Assembly (NCBI GenBank): GCA_037957365.1 | Contig: JARHVA010000001.1 | Location: 16,087,001-16,151,000, forward strand | Origin: Torreya grandis | Lineage: Eukaryota; Streptophyta; Pinopsida; Cupressales; Taxaceae | DNA: 64,000 nucleotides | Direction of reading: 5' to 3' | Shown here: piece by piece, positions 1 through 13,094 of the stretch | Layout: every line of letters begins with the position of its first letter | Position numbering within the stretch: the first letter of the stretch is position 1 | Position numbers and translations under genes: made by a program | Notes under the pieces: model-generated | The model's database searches: none | What the model was told of the DNA's origin: nothing | The model's input: only the letters and a program-made list of their open reading frames with translations

Positions 1-3000
1 GATGAATGAGTCTTAGAACATTTGATCAAGCACTCTAGTAGTCACCAAAGTGGCCTCCATGACTAGTTAACTAGGTAGATAAGTATAGGTGTTGGAATTC
101 ATGACTATGTGTTCTTGAAGGAAATCAAATGGCCTAATTATTCTAATGATGCTACTTCCTGAGGTCTCTACGGTGATGTTTAGGTTATACATGATGTAAT
201 AGTGACTTGAAACCTTAAGGTTCAATGTAATGTTCATGATTCAGATATATATATATAGACTAATCCTTAGCCTCTATTATGATTGTGCCATCAAAAAGTG
301 AAGCAAATATTGATTTAGGAAGTATGAATTTTCTAGCCAAAATGTTTAAGGCCATCATAGTGTTTGAAATCCCTTTGGCTAATTTATATCCTAGGATAAA
401 CCATTATAGTGGGCCATTTTAACTTTAGACACATAATTTACTCAAAAGGTATGTTATTCACACAAAGAACATCTTGAAATGCATTTCATAGATTTAATTT
501 TATGCATGGGGAGACCAACACTTTATGGAAAGTAAAGAGGTCTATTGTCTTGAATTTGGTGTAATTGGTTCAAAGATCCAAACTCTGATCTCTATGAACC
601 ATCCCTAAGACCCCCAAACACCCCTAAACTTCCCTTAAACCCTAATTATGACTTGAATAGAGATGTTTAATGAAAAATGCATTAAATTATTACCAATTTC
701 TTATCTAACACTTGAAGCATGTTTCTATCTTAGAGGGGTTCATGTTCATGACACTTGATGGTACAGAAACTATAAGGTCACTTCTTGAAAATGAAATTTT
801 CTAGGGTTTTAGACATAAGATGTGTTACAGGTCCTAAGAAAGGGTTCCAAATTATGGGATATGTAGGTTGAAGACTTATTATACCTCTCTAATGTCAAAA
901 TTATGCATGAACGTGCCTACAAATAGCTCTACCATCTCATCTTAAACTACTAGTATGAGAAGTGGTTCAAGTGGCCTATTCATACAGGGATAATGTGTTT
1001 ACAAGTGAATAACACTTGAGAGATCTCAATGATAATACATAAGGATTAATCTAAATATTATCTAAGTCTTATTAGATGAGTTAGGATCCTAGTTAAGTTG
1101 TTTGATCATTTAAGGAGTGTATATGAGTAGAAAGTTGAAGGATAATCAAAATACGCATACTTATCTTACAAGTAGAAGAGTCTAGAAGGAAAAGAATGGC
1201 ATGGTAGCATTGATGAACTAAATTAAATCATTAGTAACTATCATATATATGAGAATATTCCAAAAAGAAGGCCATTATGATAGGTTAGATGAAGTTTTAA
1301 GAACCATTCTACGTGTATATTGAAGGGAGGCTATCCAACAACTATTGGAGGTATATCCACACTCCATTTGCATTGTGTAACTACCATTTGAGGGAATATT
1401 TGGATATTTTAAGCATGTTTAAGTCTTAAATAAACTTAAAATTTTTGAGTTACAACCTCCATGCCTGATCTCAATTCCAAAGTGGACTCATTAAAGGCAT
1501 GTCAATGCTTGAGGATGAGGAATAGGCCTATTATAATTGCCATATGCCACCTTGGCCTTATTCATGGCCTTCACCATGCCTAAAATCTTCTCTCTTATCC
1601 TTTAAACTTTATATTTAAGAAATAATTAAGATCTTGCTTTGGTATCCCTTAGCTAGGTGTATTAAAGCTCTGTCAAAATAAGAGAATACTTATAGATTTC
1701 TGTTGAATGCTAGTGTGTTTCATGAAAGTTTGATTTGTAGAATGTATGCATTATGTTGTCATATTTAGGTCCTTTCATGCACCTAGCTTTAGGTTAATAG
1801 TCTATTATATGTTATATGGAGTGTTAGCAAGTAGGAGTGTTGTTGAAGTGTCATAAGTCAATAGCATCTTATATAGATCTAGGCCTTTGTCATTCAAGTT
1901 TCATAATCCTACTCAACCTCCATATGAAATATTCATGATTAGAGAACCATCAAGAATTATAATTATTTATAGTCTCCATCTAGTTTTTTAGTGAGTTTCA
2001 AAGGATATAATCAAGAGTGGATCTCTAATAAATTGGTACATCACCACTTAGAGTAGGTCAGTTATAGTCTTTCATCAATTTTCATTTCTTTTCCTTTTTC
2101 ATTGTGATAAGATTAGGTCTTAAAGAGAGTTGAATCAATAATTTAGGGGAGATATCCCCATAAAATATAGAGGTTTGACCTATATATTAGGCATCACACA
2201 ACCTATATGTCACTCCAATGTTGGTTTAGGTTTGAGGTAGACATGAACAATCTTTTCCTCAGTAAGGGTGTAACCTAGATTCCTAACACTAGGTAGATGC
2301 AGTAGATGGATACCCATGCATTTTAGTGAGATGGGACATTTACCATATAGATACTCTTACATTCATATTTTATGGAGGCAACCTTCCATATTTAATTGAT
2401 TAGTTTCTTTAAACTATTAGCACCTATATTTTTGACTTGTAATTTTCCATATATTGGTTGAGTAGTGTCATTGGGATCACTTGTGTAGATTTATGTTCCA
2501 TCTATATATTCAAATTTCATATTATGCCTTGGTTTTCCATATGATCATTATTAAAGTAGTGTCATTAGGGGAACTCATGTAGTTTTGTCTTCTTGATCCT
2601 AATCTCCATCTTGATTTTAGAGGAGGTTATTATTTTAGCATTATAGCAGTCATCCTTCGACAGTTATTTATAGCTTCATTATTCTTATGTGTTGATGATA
2701 ATTCCTTGCACATACAATTCCTTTTTACTTTTGACACTATTGATAGTCTTCTTGATTGGATTTATTCTAGTGAATCTCAATGTCAATTGTATTTGTGATT
2801 GAGTAGTGGATTTAGACCACTCATGAAGATTGAGTTCCTTTGTGACTTTTGATTACTTAGAGTGTGAACTAATTCAACATAATATTTTTTTGGGGGGGGA
2901 TTTATAATATTAACTTCTTTTATATATCACTCTTTTGGGAGGGAGTTTTTCCCACTATATTTCCTCCTTTTAGTCCACTTTTTGAGAGTTACATTTTACA

Positions 3001-3080
3001 TGGGTACTTAATCAAGCCTTATTGACATGACCCATTTTTTATTTTCCACCCACATAAGCAATGATTAATGGGGGAATTAG
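1..3080. other. No recognisable gene
   Basis: AT-rich sequence with stops in all frames; I recognise no protein domain. A short imperfect duplication is visible: two stretches at about 2450-2520 and 2535-2600 share the core AGTAGTGTCATT followed by related sequence. A G-run sits at 2890-2898. This may be decayed retroelement sequence upstream of the candidate LTR at 3081, but nothing proves it. Confidence 0.5.
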
Positions 3081-3420
3081 TGTAGGATATTTATTATTCC
3101 ATTCATTTATTTATGGATTATCCCTACATATTTAGCTTTAGCTTGCTTGGGTGTAAGTAATTGAGAGGGTGAGTTCTAATTAGAGTTCCACCTAGAGTTC
3201 AAATGAGTGCCACTATGAATTATACTATGAGTTAGATAGTGAGTTATAATAAATCTCATAGTTATTTTTACTATGATTGAACTCCCCCTACTCCTTATAT
3301 ATATTCCTCTTCACCAGGCTATTGTAGTATAACAAAGAATGGAATATAGTTAATTTCATGTGTGTGTGTATGGTGAAGATTTCATGGATTCTATTGTGGT
3401 AATGTTATATTAGAAAGATC
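3081..3420 (+). repeat. Candidate copia-like LTR, solo or 3' copy
   Basis: A polypurine-tract-like GGGGGAATTAG (about 3070-3080) is followed directly by TGTAGGATATTT, as expected at the start of a 3' LTR. A TATA-like run (TATATATATT, about 3296-3305) lies roughly 215 bases in, followed by a likely transcribed part. No second copy was found in the window and the 3' boundary is a guess, so this rests only on layout. Confidence 0.28.
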
Positions 3421-4189
3421 TTGGATGAAGATTTTTTTTTTAAATTTTTCAATCAAAACACTAAAATAAAATATTTTCAAACCTCAACTAAAGTAATCAA
3501 TGCTAATTTATTTCAAAACAATCATCGCTAGCCTAAAAAAGGAGCCTCCAATCAAAATAATAAAATTCCCACCCATGATATCTTGAGTTTAAAATAAGTT
3601 AGGAAGTTAATATCCCATATATATCTTACATTCATACTTATTACCAACCAACATGGCATGATCCCAACAAATTTTGTTGATTTCATGCTGACATTGGACA
3701 CTCTCATGAGACATGTCATGTCCTCTTAATATTTATTGTGAATCTCATGTTGGGAGAAAATTTAAATCATGATATTATTACCAAATAAAGTCATAAAAAA
3801 TATCTAAAATATTATAAGTACCAATCTAATTATCACAATAAAAAATATCAAAAACTTTCTCAAATGTCTAAAGCTAATACACAACACTTCAATGAACACT
3901 TTTATGTTATTAATGTTGACTAAGATCATTATTACACTTATTATAAGTATGTAAATGAGTCCAAGGTTAAATAATAACTTAATCCCACTCAAATATGTCA
4001 TATTACCAAAGTTAATAATCCTTTCCCCAACAAACTATTTTTTAAAGATACCACTGTTACTACTTCTTCCTATTTTCCATCTAGTGATGAACTTGATCCA
4101 CCACTAGAATCTCAACCTATCATGTCAAATCCCCTTCCTACCTTACCTTATATAGTAAACCTTAAAAATAAACATAAGAATCATTATTT
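3421..4189. other. No recognisable gene
   Basis: AT-rich, with one short hydrophobic minus-strand frame (3804-4001) that looks like low-complexity noise. The part nearest 4189 is probably the decayed Gag end of the plus-strand Ty3 element that follows. Confidence 0.4.
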
Positions 4190-4904
4190 TTATAATATAA
4201 AATCACAATGAAACTTGCTAGATGAGCTTAAATCCATGCCTTGTATGATTCCTTTAATGGAACTCATAAGGACATCACCACATCATTAAATTTTTTTCAT
4301 GAAATAATTGAAATACATAGAGGAAACCCCATTTATAAATATTAAACCATCTTATCAAAATATTGAAGTCTCACACCTATGAAAGCTCATGCCAGTGAAA
4401 CCATCTCTCATCTTCCTCCTTTTAATAAAATTTTCGTAGAATTTCCCAATGATGAAGTTGTATTTTGAGCCAATAATCCACCCATTTTTATTATAATACT
4501 CATCAATGAAACTATCATATTGAATGTCTCAGTAAATGAAGGTTTGAAAATTAATCTTATCTCCCTTTGGTTAATCTAATAGATTGGATATTCCAAAAAT
4601 GACTTTAAACACACTAGACTTACATGTCATGGGGTTTGACAAAACCAACCAAAAACATATTAGTTTAATTTGGAATCATTTTACTATTGGGCCCAAAATA
4701 GTGCACTCCAAGATTATGATATTAGATCTCCCACTATATTATAATCTTTTCTTAAACCGTCCTTGGACTCATTGCATAAGAGTTATCACTTCTTCTAGTA
4801 GCCAATGCATTAATTACAACCATAATGTTAAGCATTTAAACAAGTTAATCCTAACACATGGGATCTCAAATTTACCAATTAAAAGTATCAATATTGCATC
4901 CTAA
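4190..4904 (+). pseudogene. Ty3/gypsy Gag-protease junction and aspartic protease, oldest element (left part)
   Basis: Remnant of the retropepsin-type protease that matures the Gag-Pol polyprotein. The upstream part (about 4210-4290) reads like the Gag-Pol linker of plant Ty3 elements (NLLDELKSMP...LMELIRTSP). Next comes a protease-like stretch at about 4430-4565 (EFPNDEVVF, ANNPPIFI, INETIILNVSVNEG); the catalytic Asp-Ser/Thr-Gly is no longer readable, with NEG where many relatives have DDG or DEG. The open frame at 4584-4904 ends the domain with a recognisable NLFLNRPWTH, matching the LLGRPWIH motif of plant Ty3 proteases. There are stops near 4467 and 4577. It is the 5' part of the element whose RT and integrase now lie 33 kb away at 38200-41020, separated by the nested insertions. 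Confidence 0.75.
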
Positions 4905-5850
4905 CTATTCCTCATATTAATAGTCCCCCTCTTCTTAAGTTCATCAACATGTATCCTAATTTGTATGACACTCTTGTTGATTTCAATGATGACAAACCCA
5001 ACGAACTTAAAACCATTTATAACACTACTATATTACCTCCTTATGTAGTATAATGGTTTATTCTATTTATCCTTCCATGAGATAAGACCTTTACCTTATT
5101 TTATAATGATACTAAGAGGTCACCTTATTTCAATGATAATGAATATTCCTATATGGAAGATTAACTCCCATGTAATGACCTTGGGGTGTAAAAAATCTTT
5201 AGGGATTCCTTGTCGATTGCCCCACACACCATTTTAAAAATATGTATATCTGATAAAGATACTCCCAATAAAAATTCACAATAACTTATGTATGTTTTTA
5301 ATATTTAACCATCTTTTGATGTTGATTATATCATTTCCCAAGCTCAAATAAAGAACTTGGATGTGTTACATTACCATAAATATCTTTCTTAGATTCATGA
5401 TTTTAATGGAGATGCCCACTTAATCCATATTTATCATTGTGATTATAGTGATGATGAGGATAAGTTTTAACCTAAAAGTTGTGTTTTCCCTAATAATCCA
5501 CAATTGGAAAGTAATCCATGGGTTGTTCTATAGATTTATGAGTTTCCCAACATTTATTATTATATCGATTAGCCCAAAACACTTAAAAATCATCTAGATA
5601 CTTCTAAATGTACCAACTATTTTTCACTAAAGAGAGCTGATATAGTTATGATTTTATCTTATAATTATACCATATAATAAAAATAGAGTACCAATATAGT
5701 TCAAACACTATATTCCAACTGTACTGACCATCATTTAATATAGATTGTTGTTATAGTTTAGACATCATATTCCAACTATACCAACCATAATTTACTATAG
5801 ATTGATGATACAGTTCCAATTTTATCTTCTACATATACCATCCAATCTAT
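4905..5850 (+). pseudogene. Protease-RT linker of the oldest Ty3 element
   Basis: Degenerate coding-like sequence between protease and RT. Acidic stretches such as HCDYSDDEDKF (about 5435-5470) are readable between many stops; no catalytic domain is recognised. It ends abruptly at 5850, where the LTR of the next element begins. The same linker resumes at 37476, as shown by a shared ~57-62-base repeat on both sides of the insertion. Confidence 0.55.
5690..5820 (+). repeat. Tandem repeat of about 60 bases, left part
   Basis: Two consecutive imperfect copies start near 5694 and 5751, each reading TATAGTT...ACA...ATATTCCAACTRTACYRACCAT...TAGATTG. A third copy starts near 37498, right after the far edge of the inserted elements. 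This shows that 5850 and 37476 were once adjacent or nearly so. Confidence 0.6.
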
Positions 5851-8582
5851 TGTCACCAAATCTTACACCCTAGAAGAGGGTGTTCAAACCTCTTTCAGAT
5901 TTTGGCAACATGGGAACACTTCTAGGTATGTGGGTGTACCTATAGTGAAAGCAAGCCTCTACATTTAAAGGCTAGCTCCTTGAATTTATCATGTAATTCT
6001 TATCACTTAAAATACTACTTACTTATGGAGAAAAGAGTTATAAATTGTATGAATAGAACCTATTCTAAAAAGGTGATGCACCAAAATGTCTTCCACATGA
6101 CCATCATATTTCTACCATAATGAAATAAGGCATACAAACTAGTCTCTAAGTCTTAATGGGTCCTAACATGAGTATTTCAATATAGAGGTGAGATGTGGGA
6201 AGCAACACAAGGAAAATGAACCATAGGGAAGATTTCACACTCCAAAGACAATTGTACACTTTAAAGAGCTTAACACACTAGACTATACTCTATATGACCT
6301 ATTAGACTAGGAACTCTTACTCAAATATGAAAGGATAAGGGAAGGAAGGATACATAATTATCACTTCTCATCACCATAGTTCACTTGTAGACTTAGAAAA
6401 TTATTCAAAAAATCAAAAACATACTTGCATTAATGTTTAAAGGCACATATAAACAATATTTCATGTGCTTCAAGATTTATGTCTTGACTTTAGCTTTGGA
6501 ATAAACACTCCATTATTTTAAATGTTATTCTAGTTTTATTCAGTCTAGTAGGTGCCATACATGGTGTGCTATTTTTTTTACAAAGGCCAAAATGGTAGCT
6601 ACTTATAGAACTTCAGAGAGAGGAGAAAAGAAAGTTCAAGAGTCACTTGAACACATGTCTAGGCATGAAAACCAATTAAATTATTAGTATAACTAAGTGT
6701 AAAATAGAGCGTGAATGCCTTTTAAGACAAATGTCCATATAAATCATGATAAAATCCAAAATGGTGCAGAGATTCTTTAGCTAGACTTCATGAAACTATT
6801 TTCATCATGGATCATCTTTCAAGAACTTAAAAATAAATTAGGAGAGTCAACACATATGTTTGGGTAGTCATATACATTTTACCAGTTGATAACTATATTC
6901 TAGATACCTATGTTTACCAACCATAGTCATTCATTACTTTCATGGACCTTTTTTCATATTTGGCAGTCATTGTTCATTCCAAGTCTTCAATCGAGCTTTC
7001 ATGGTGGTGTATGAGTTTGCAGAGCTTGCCTTGCTACAAAATCCTTGATCCTATGTAGTTTCTCATGAAGCATTATATTACCACATTACTCATTCTATTC
7101 TAAACTATGTTTGCAATACTTGTTTGTTTTGATCAAAAATGGCTCTTTGATTTGACATTTATCTATCAAAAAATGACTTAGACCAATCACATTGCTTTAA
7201 ACTTCCTTTAGTATTATTGGCCTTATAGATCCTTGCTATAAGATCTTGACTCTTTTAAACTCTTATGCACTGTCAGATCAAGACATACAAAGGAATGTTA
7301 GCATTTGATTTTTTACCATGAAGATCCTTTGACATGTTGACTTTTTATCACACTATTGGATCAAGATATATGAGCAAATACTAGCTGTAAATCTCATTAG
7401 GACCATTTTCCTATCAGTTCTTATGCACTATTGGATCATTGGTATGATTTAACACTAATAGTTGATCTAGATTGGACCCACATTCTTGTCAGTTGAGATC
7501 ACACCATTGGATCTTTGCTTAATGAACCCACACCATTAAATATTATCTAACTTATATATTTTTTTAAGGGCTTTTAAGCAAGGGCCATTTGACCTATTTG
7601 ACCCAAGTGTGAACCTTTAGATCTATGTGTTAGAATATGAGCTCATGCATACCATTATATCTTTATCAAATTAAAACCCTTTAAGGACTTTTTGAATCCA
7701 AATGATTACATTATGATGCCCAAAATTGACACACACGTGCCTATCATTTGACGTCTATGCAAACATATTTGAAATTTGTATGACCATCAAATTTTAACCT
7801 CTAATGATTTTTGTCATGACTTAGATTTTATGTCCATGTGCCCATCAATGATGTCTATGAGACCTTTAATGATGTCTGCATGACTGTCACTTTTAAAACC
7901 CCAAAGGTTTTTTCCCTGATCTTTATTTTGGTTTTTGCACGAACACCATACTTTTCTAGATCAACTTTCCTAAAAGAATTAGGTCTTCAAGACTTTTGCA
8001 TCGGGCCATTTTTCTCAGATACTTTATCCAAAATAATTATACCTTTGTTAGGAATTATATTTCATAAATTTTTCCCAAAAGAATATGTACTAATTTTTTG
8101 TATCAGATAATTTGTCTGAGAGACTTGGGTCTTTGGGATTTTTATTTTAGATAAAATGTCCAAAAAAATTTACACGTATATATTTTTTGTGGACAAAATG
8201 TCTAAAATAATTATATCTTTAGGCAAATTTCTTAGATAATTTCCCCTATAAGTCCCCAACACTTAGCTAAAAACCTAAAATAGTTACCCTAAAAGAATTC
8301 TATACTTAACCAATTAAAAAATTTCCAAAGTACCAAATAAGTCTTTGATCTTTAACTATTTAAACACTATGAAAACCTACCACTTTTATATATGACTCTA
8401 AAATGACCCCTAAGATATAAAATGACACAAGGACTAAACTAGACAGTGACCAAAATTAAAATGGCATATGAGATGACATTAGATGAACTATACACACCTT
8501 ATGATATTATAATCAACCCCTATTTAGGATTTTGACTATAATGGGGTTGATCCATTTTAACTTGTGGTAAAAATGGTTAACA
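5851..8582 (-). repeat. 3' LTR of outer Ty3 element
   Basis: It matches 16086-18161 plus 36846-37475 along its length. Shared landmarks include CACCCTA...GGGGGTGTTCAA, ACATGGGAACACTT and GGTATGTGGGTGTACC near one end, and GGGGTTGATCCATTTTAA near the other. It ends with CA at 8581-8582. The copy on the right has a further ~102 bases (15984-16085) that are missing here, so this copy is probably truncated at 5851. Short frames inside it (for example 7838-8110) are not conserved in the other copy. Confidence 0.8.
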
Positions 8583-9029
8583 TCTTTGGTTATTTCCTAA
8601 GGGTGGCATGCTTGCTATGCCATGACTAGTTGCCTAATCATGTCCATTGGGATATGGAGTCACATGTATAACAAGTTTGACACACAAATTCCTTTGACAA
8701 CACACAACAATAGGAAACAACAAGGACAATAACATAAATAAAAAACAAACATATGTTCCACTAGGAAATTTAGGGAACATAACACACACAACTAAAACAA
8801 AATACACAGCTAATCTACTATTTACAAAACTAAACTTTACGACTCAATATCAATGTTTCAAAAGTATCCCATTCATAGGGATAGGAAGCTCTTCTCCATT
8901 TATCCTTGCTAACTAAAAAGAGTTGATTTATTTTGATGATGATATATGGTCCACTCCATAGGGTGTCAAATTTGTATTTCTTCTTTATTTTGCTCTATAC
9001 TCATCCCATTTCAATATTATGTCACCTTC
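8583..9029 (-). other. 3' untranslated part of outer Ty3 element
   Basis: Lies between the integrase end and the 3' LTR. No clear polypurine tract is visible on the minus strand next to 8583 (only GGAAATAACCAAAGA), which may reflect decay. The part nearest 9029 still reads as the degenerate integrase C-terminus. Confidence 0.5.
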
Positions 9030-9979
9030 TTAAAATGATATTGGAGTTACCTTCTTGTTAAAAGACGTATTCATTAGTACTTGGTGATGCTCCATAACTT
9101 GATGAGATTTATCTCTAGTCTCTTTTAACTCCATTAATTCTATGAATCTCACATCTATTGGAGTATTCTCAAGCAACTCTAGTTGATGTGCTAACTTTAA
9201 GGTAGGTAGTTCTTGAGAAATTGTAGACAACCTGGCCTCTCTTTTATAGATAAGCATTAAAGGATAATTCACTACTAACCTCTTCGAAGTTATCTTATCA
9301 GCTCACAAGATTGTCTTTAGTTTGGTGTGACAAGCCCTTAGATTATGCTCCAAGGTTCTCTTGATGATTTTGATAATATTCTTGTTAGTTGACTCAGCCA
9401 ATCCATTACCTTGAGGGTAATATTTAGATGTACTCAAGAATATGCCATTACTATTTGCCCAATTAGTTGTCTTATCACCCATAAAATCAAGAGTATTATC
9501 TGAAATGATAGTATAAGGAGTGTTAAACCTTGTTATGATGCTCTCATATACCACTAATATAGAATTTTCATTAGCTTCTTTCAATGCTACTACCTCAACC
9601 CACCTCATAAAGTAATTAGTTACCATGAGTATCCATTTATGACTATCACTTGATGGGGGTTTATCATGCTAATGAAATAAAGACCCCATTACATGAAAGG
9701 TTGATCTACTTGGATAGACTTCAAAGGAAGAGCTGCAAGCTTCTATTTTTATACAAAGAAATCACATTGTATACACCTTCTCACCTAAGCATGACAATGT
9801 TTGAAAATGCTGGGCCAATAATAGCCTGCCCTCATGATCTTGGTAGTTATGGTGTTTGGAGAGAAATGACCTCCTACTATTTTATCATGAAACTTCTTGA
9901 GAAACACCACAAATTGATCATTATCCATGCATCTAAATAGCACACCATTGATGTCCCTCCTAAAAATCACACCATCCAT
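9030..9979 (-). pseudogene. Integrase of outer Ty3 element
   Basis: Catalyses insertion of the cDNA into the host genome. Read on the minus strand: the N-terminal zinc-finger-type part at 9785-9979 ends in HFSPNTITTKIMRAGYYWPS, in which the His-His pair is visible. The catalytic core follows at 9303-9626, with the typical NYFMRWVEVVALKEANEN, the ISDN motif and YYPQGNGLAESTNKN. The C-terminal part at 9030-9272 has REARL, LAHQLELLE and HHQVLM...FNKK. The order is as in plant Ty3 integrases. Frameshifts separate the three blocks, so no single intact protein is possible. It lies directly downstream of RNase H. Confidence 0.88.
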
Positions 9980-10111
9980 AAGAAAAAATGGAATATATTA
10001 CAATATAAAATATCTCCTTTGTGATCTATTCATATTATTAGGATACTCACCATTTTGAATAAATCTTATCACATCTTGTTTCCAACTCTATATATACAAG
10101 GAACCAACTGA

Positions 10112-10610
10112 TTAGGAGCAATCATGATTGAGTAGAACCTCTTCTTTTGACTCATGAAAATTTGAAGCTAAGTGTTCATAGAGGCCTTTACCTGTTACCA
10201 AACTTGTTACTTTGATATAAACATCATATTCCATTACCTTAGTGATCCACCCTATTCTCTTATCACTAAGGTCTCTGCTCAAAAGAAACTCCTTAGTACT
10301 AGGATGAGAAACCATAAAGTGAAGTCTATTATGTAAAACCATATGCCTAGAATTATTTAGTCCTCTTACAATATCAAGGACTTATTTCTCCACAAAGGTT
10401 TACTTGACTTCATAATCTTCTAAAACTTGACTAAAGAATGCAATAGACTATTCCACACCTTCATCATTATTTTACATTAACATGGCTAATATAGTATCAA
10501 GGTTAGGAAATGAATAAAACATGAAATATTTATCAAATTTAAGATTCACAAGAGTAGGAGCTTGTGTAATTATCTTATTAATGGCTTCAAAACTATTCTC
10601 ATCTTCCTTA
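10112..10610 (-). pseudogene. RNase H downstream of RT, outer Ty3 element
   Basis: Degrades the RNA strand of the replication hybrid. The 10343-10610 part shows scattered RNase H pieces (SFEAINKII, PNLDTILAML, IAFFSQVLEDYEVK). The open frame at 10112-10342 carries the C-terminal part with HNRLHFMVSHP, DKRIGWITKVMEYDVYIKV and GKGLYEHLAS, the standard end of the plant Ty3 RNase H before integrase. Stops and frameshifts are present. Confidence 0.8.
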
Positions 10611-10612
10611 GT

Positions 10613-11108
10613 CTAGGAAAAGACTTGATTATTTCTAAGCATGGATATGATAGGTTTTACCAAAGATGCAAACTCAGGTATGAACCTCCTTACAAAATGT
10701 ATCTTACCTAAGAAACTTTGGAGACCTTTCTTATGCAAGGGTAATGATAGGATAAGAGTAGCCTCTATCCTTTTAGGATTAATATCCAAAAAATATTTGG
10801 AAACAATGTGTCCCAAGAGCTTACCTTTATGAATAATAAAGATGCATTTCTTTGGATTAAGAGATACTTCATACTGCCTACATCTTTCAAACACTTATCT
10901 CAAGTGTTGCATAAATTCATTATCATATTTATAAAACACTATTATATCATCTAGATAAACATTAACATCTCATTAATCAAAATTTTGAAGGCCATATCCA
11001 TTTCTATCTAAAATGTAGCACTGGCATTAGATAGACCAAAAAACATCTTCTTGTAAGCAAAATTCCCCCATTTAGTAGTGAAGAATGTCTTAAATTGTTC
11101 ATCTAATT
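10613..11108 (-). pseudogene. Reverse transcriptase, C-terminal part, outer Ty3 element
   Basis: Continues the RT interrupted by a 1.2-kb insertion. The start (about 11000-11108) reads KLDEQFKTFFTTKWGNFAYK then MFFGLSNASATF, the palm motifs before the YxDD box. The YxDD region itself (about 10935-10975) is degraded. The 10613-10894 frame carries SLNPKKCIFIIHKGKLLGHI and LQSFLGKIHFVRRFIPEFA, the thumb and connection. Confidence 0.85.
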
Positions 11109-12310
11109 TAACTATTTTGGAAATATTGGAGTCTTATTCTTAATTTAGTTAAGATTTTGATTTAATTAAATCAGTAAATAATATTGCAATAATTAAGCTA
11201 CTAATTTATATAATTTAATTACAATTTGAACCTTTCTAAAAATAGTAATAAATGTGGAGAAAATAAGACTTAGTTGGAAATAGATTGAGATGACTGAGAT
11301 AAGGTCTAAAATTTGGTGTGTAAGACTAAGGTAGTGTCATAAACTAGAATTTGGATTTCATTTTATGAAAGGATAGGAGCACCAAAATAAGACACCCTAG
11401 GGTCTAGTGTTATATTTCTCTTCTACCACTATTATCTAGGAGACCTAAGCTTTCTAGGTTTTATCCACTATCCTTGTATGAGCCTACTTATGAAATTTTG
11501 GATGATATATGTCTATAGAACTCCTTTTAAAGTTAATTTAGTATTCAAACCCTAGACTTCATTATGATTTGACAAAATTTGAGATAGACGAGGGGGTTAG
11601 TGTGTGTAATATGCACTAAACATGTATCCACACCCCTTGTGTGGGCACACTACCTACATACCAATACTCTAAAGAGGGATCAAGCCATATGTAATTCTCC
11701 CACTTGATGTGCTTGTGAAATAGTGTGTATGAAGATGTAAAATTCTAAAATTAGGTGTGCTTGAGGTGGCTAGGTACTGGTGTAAGTATTTAAATAATCT
11801 TGTAGCTATATTGGATGGTTGTACGCAAAGAATAGGGAAATATGCATGAATAGTCTTTCTTGTATTCTTGCTTGCTTTGTGATATTTTCCCCCACCTTAT
11901 AAATGAACTTTGAATGGGATTTTATAGAGATATTTTGGTCATGGGTCAAATGTATTCACATTAATCTAACAATAATAAGGATAGGAATCGGAAGGAAATG
12001 ACTATTGGAGCTAAAAATGCAATTGGATAGGAACACTAGAAATAGACAACCTAGGGTCTAGTGTTATAGTCCAAGTTGGATGCTATTGTCCTAAAGGTAA
12101 AAGACCTAGTGGGATAGGATTGGCTTGGGAAATGCTACTTGGAGGAGGTGTAATCACTATTTGGAAGGCTACAAATGACTAGGAATCCATGAAAAGGTGC
12201 CTAATAGGGTCATGAGAGTAAGCAAGAGGGACCTGTGGATTGGGTGTCACAAGCCACACTCAAGTTACCATTTTTCACATTTTATATGACTACACCATCC
12301 ACAATAACTA
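11109..12310. mobile_element. 1.19-kb insertion inside RT, flanked by TAACTA direct repeats
   Basis: RT coding motifs stop at about 12310 and resume at 11108. Between them lie 1190 non-coding bases (11115-12304) flanked by identical TAACTA at 11109-11114 and 12305-12310. Slightly inside, the ends read TGGAAATATTGG and CATCCACA, consistent with a TG...CA solo LTR, but the direct repeats then do not abut exactly. An internal repeat (CCTAGGGTCTAGTGTTATA) occurs at about 11395 and 12050. The family is unknown. Confidence 0.55.
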
Positions 12311-12716
12311 AAATCTAATTTTAACCTAAATACCCATTTAAAAGATAAAAACATTAAGAACCTAAAACCATTTGCAAAATGTGCTCCATTGAGGGTAAAG
12401 GATAGTGATATTTGAGTGATACTCTATTAAGATTTGTAAAGTCTAAATAAATTATTATCTCTCCATTTTTATTTATAATAGGCACAAGGTTAGATACCCA
12501 TGTTGAATGCTTGATAGGAAATATTATTTCAGATTCAAGGAGTTTAGTGAGCTCTAACCTTATGAGTTGTTCAACTTTAGGATTAATGGGTATTTGTTTT
12601 TGTCTAACTGGTTTAACTCTAGGTTCAAACTCAATAGTATGGTGTGCTAGGCTAGGATCAAATATTTTTAGTTCCTTATACTCCCAATTAAAGATGTCAT
12701 GAAACTCTTTACACAA
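12311..12716 (-). pseudogene. Reverse transcriptase, N-terminal part, outer Ty3 element
   Basis: The open frame at 12354-12716 starts with MCKEFHDIFNWEYKELK and continues with HHTIEFEPRVKPVRQKQI, ELTKLLESEIIFPIKHSTWV, SNLVPIINKNGEI and DFTNLNRVSLKYHYPLPSME, the finger and palm blocks of plant Ty3 RTs. After a stop, NGYLG at about 12320-12335 matches the DGFSGYNQ block. The insertion at 11109-12310 breaks the gene at that point. Confidence 0.9.
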
Positions 12717-13094
12717 ATCAATGAATGCTTGCTTTTTTAATGTAGAACATACCTTGCCTAGTTTAAGGAGTTTAACATCAAGACTCTTTCATAATTATCT
12801 TATTTTGTAAACATACTCACCTTTTAATTTTTATTTTGATCATTATCATTGAAATATTTTTTAAGGTCACCAGACCCTTAGGTATCTTATTTATCCTTAG
12901 CTGCACAATCTGATCACCCAATTATTCTTGAAGTGTCTTTTTATTCCTTAAGGGGAACCCAACTTCATTTTGTAGGAAGCATGCAATGTGTTTTTCACTA
13001 TCAAAAACTTTCAATAAAATTCATTATAAGGTATATAAGGTTTGATAATGATCTTAATTTGATATTGATTCCCCTCTTATTTTATGGTGGTTGG
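12717..13094 (-). other. Decayed linker between RNase H-like domain and RT, outer element
   Basis: Degenerate coding-like sequence without a recognised domain. It joins the upstream RNase H-like block to the RT. Confidence 0.45.

Noticed and set aside
7838..8110. 90-codon plus-strand frame in the outer element's 3' LTR
   Set aside because: Not preserved in the second LTR copy (18000-18161 / 36846-37000) and on the strand opposite to gag-pol.
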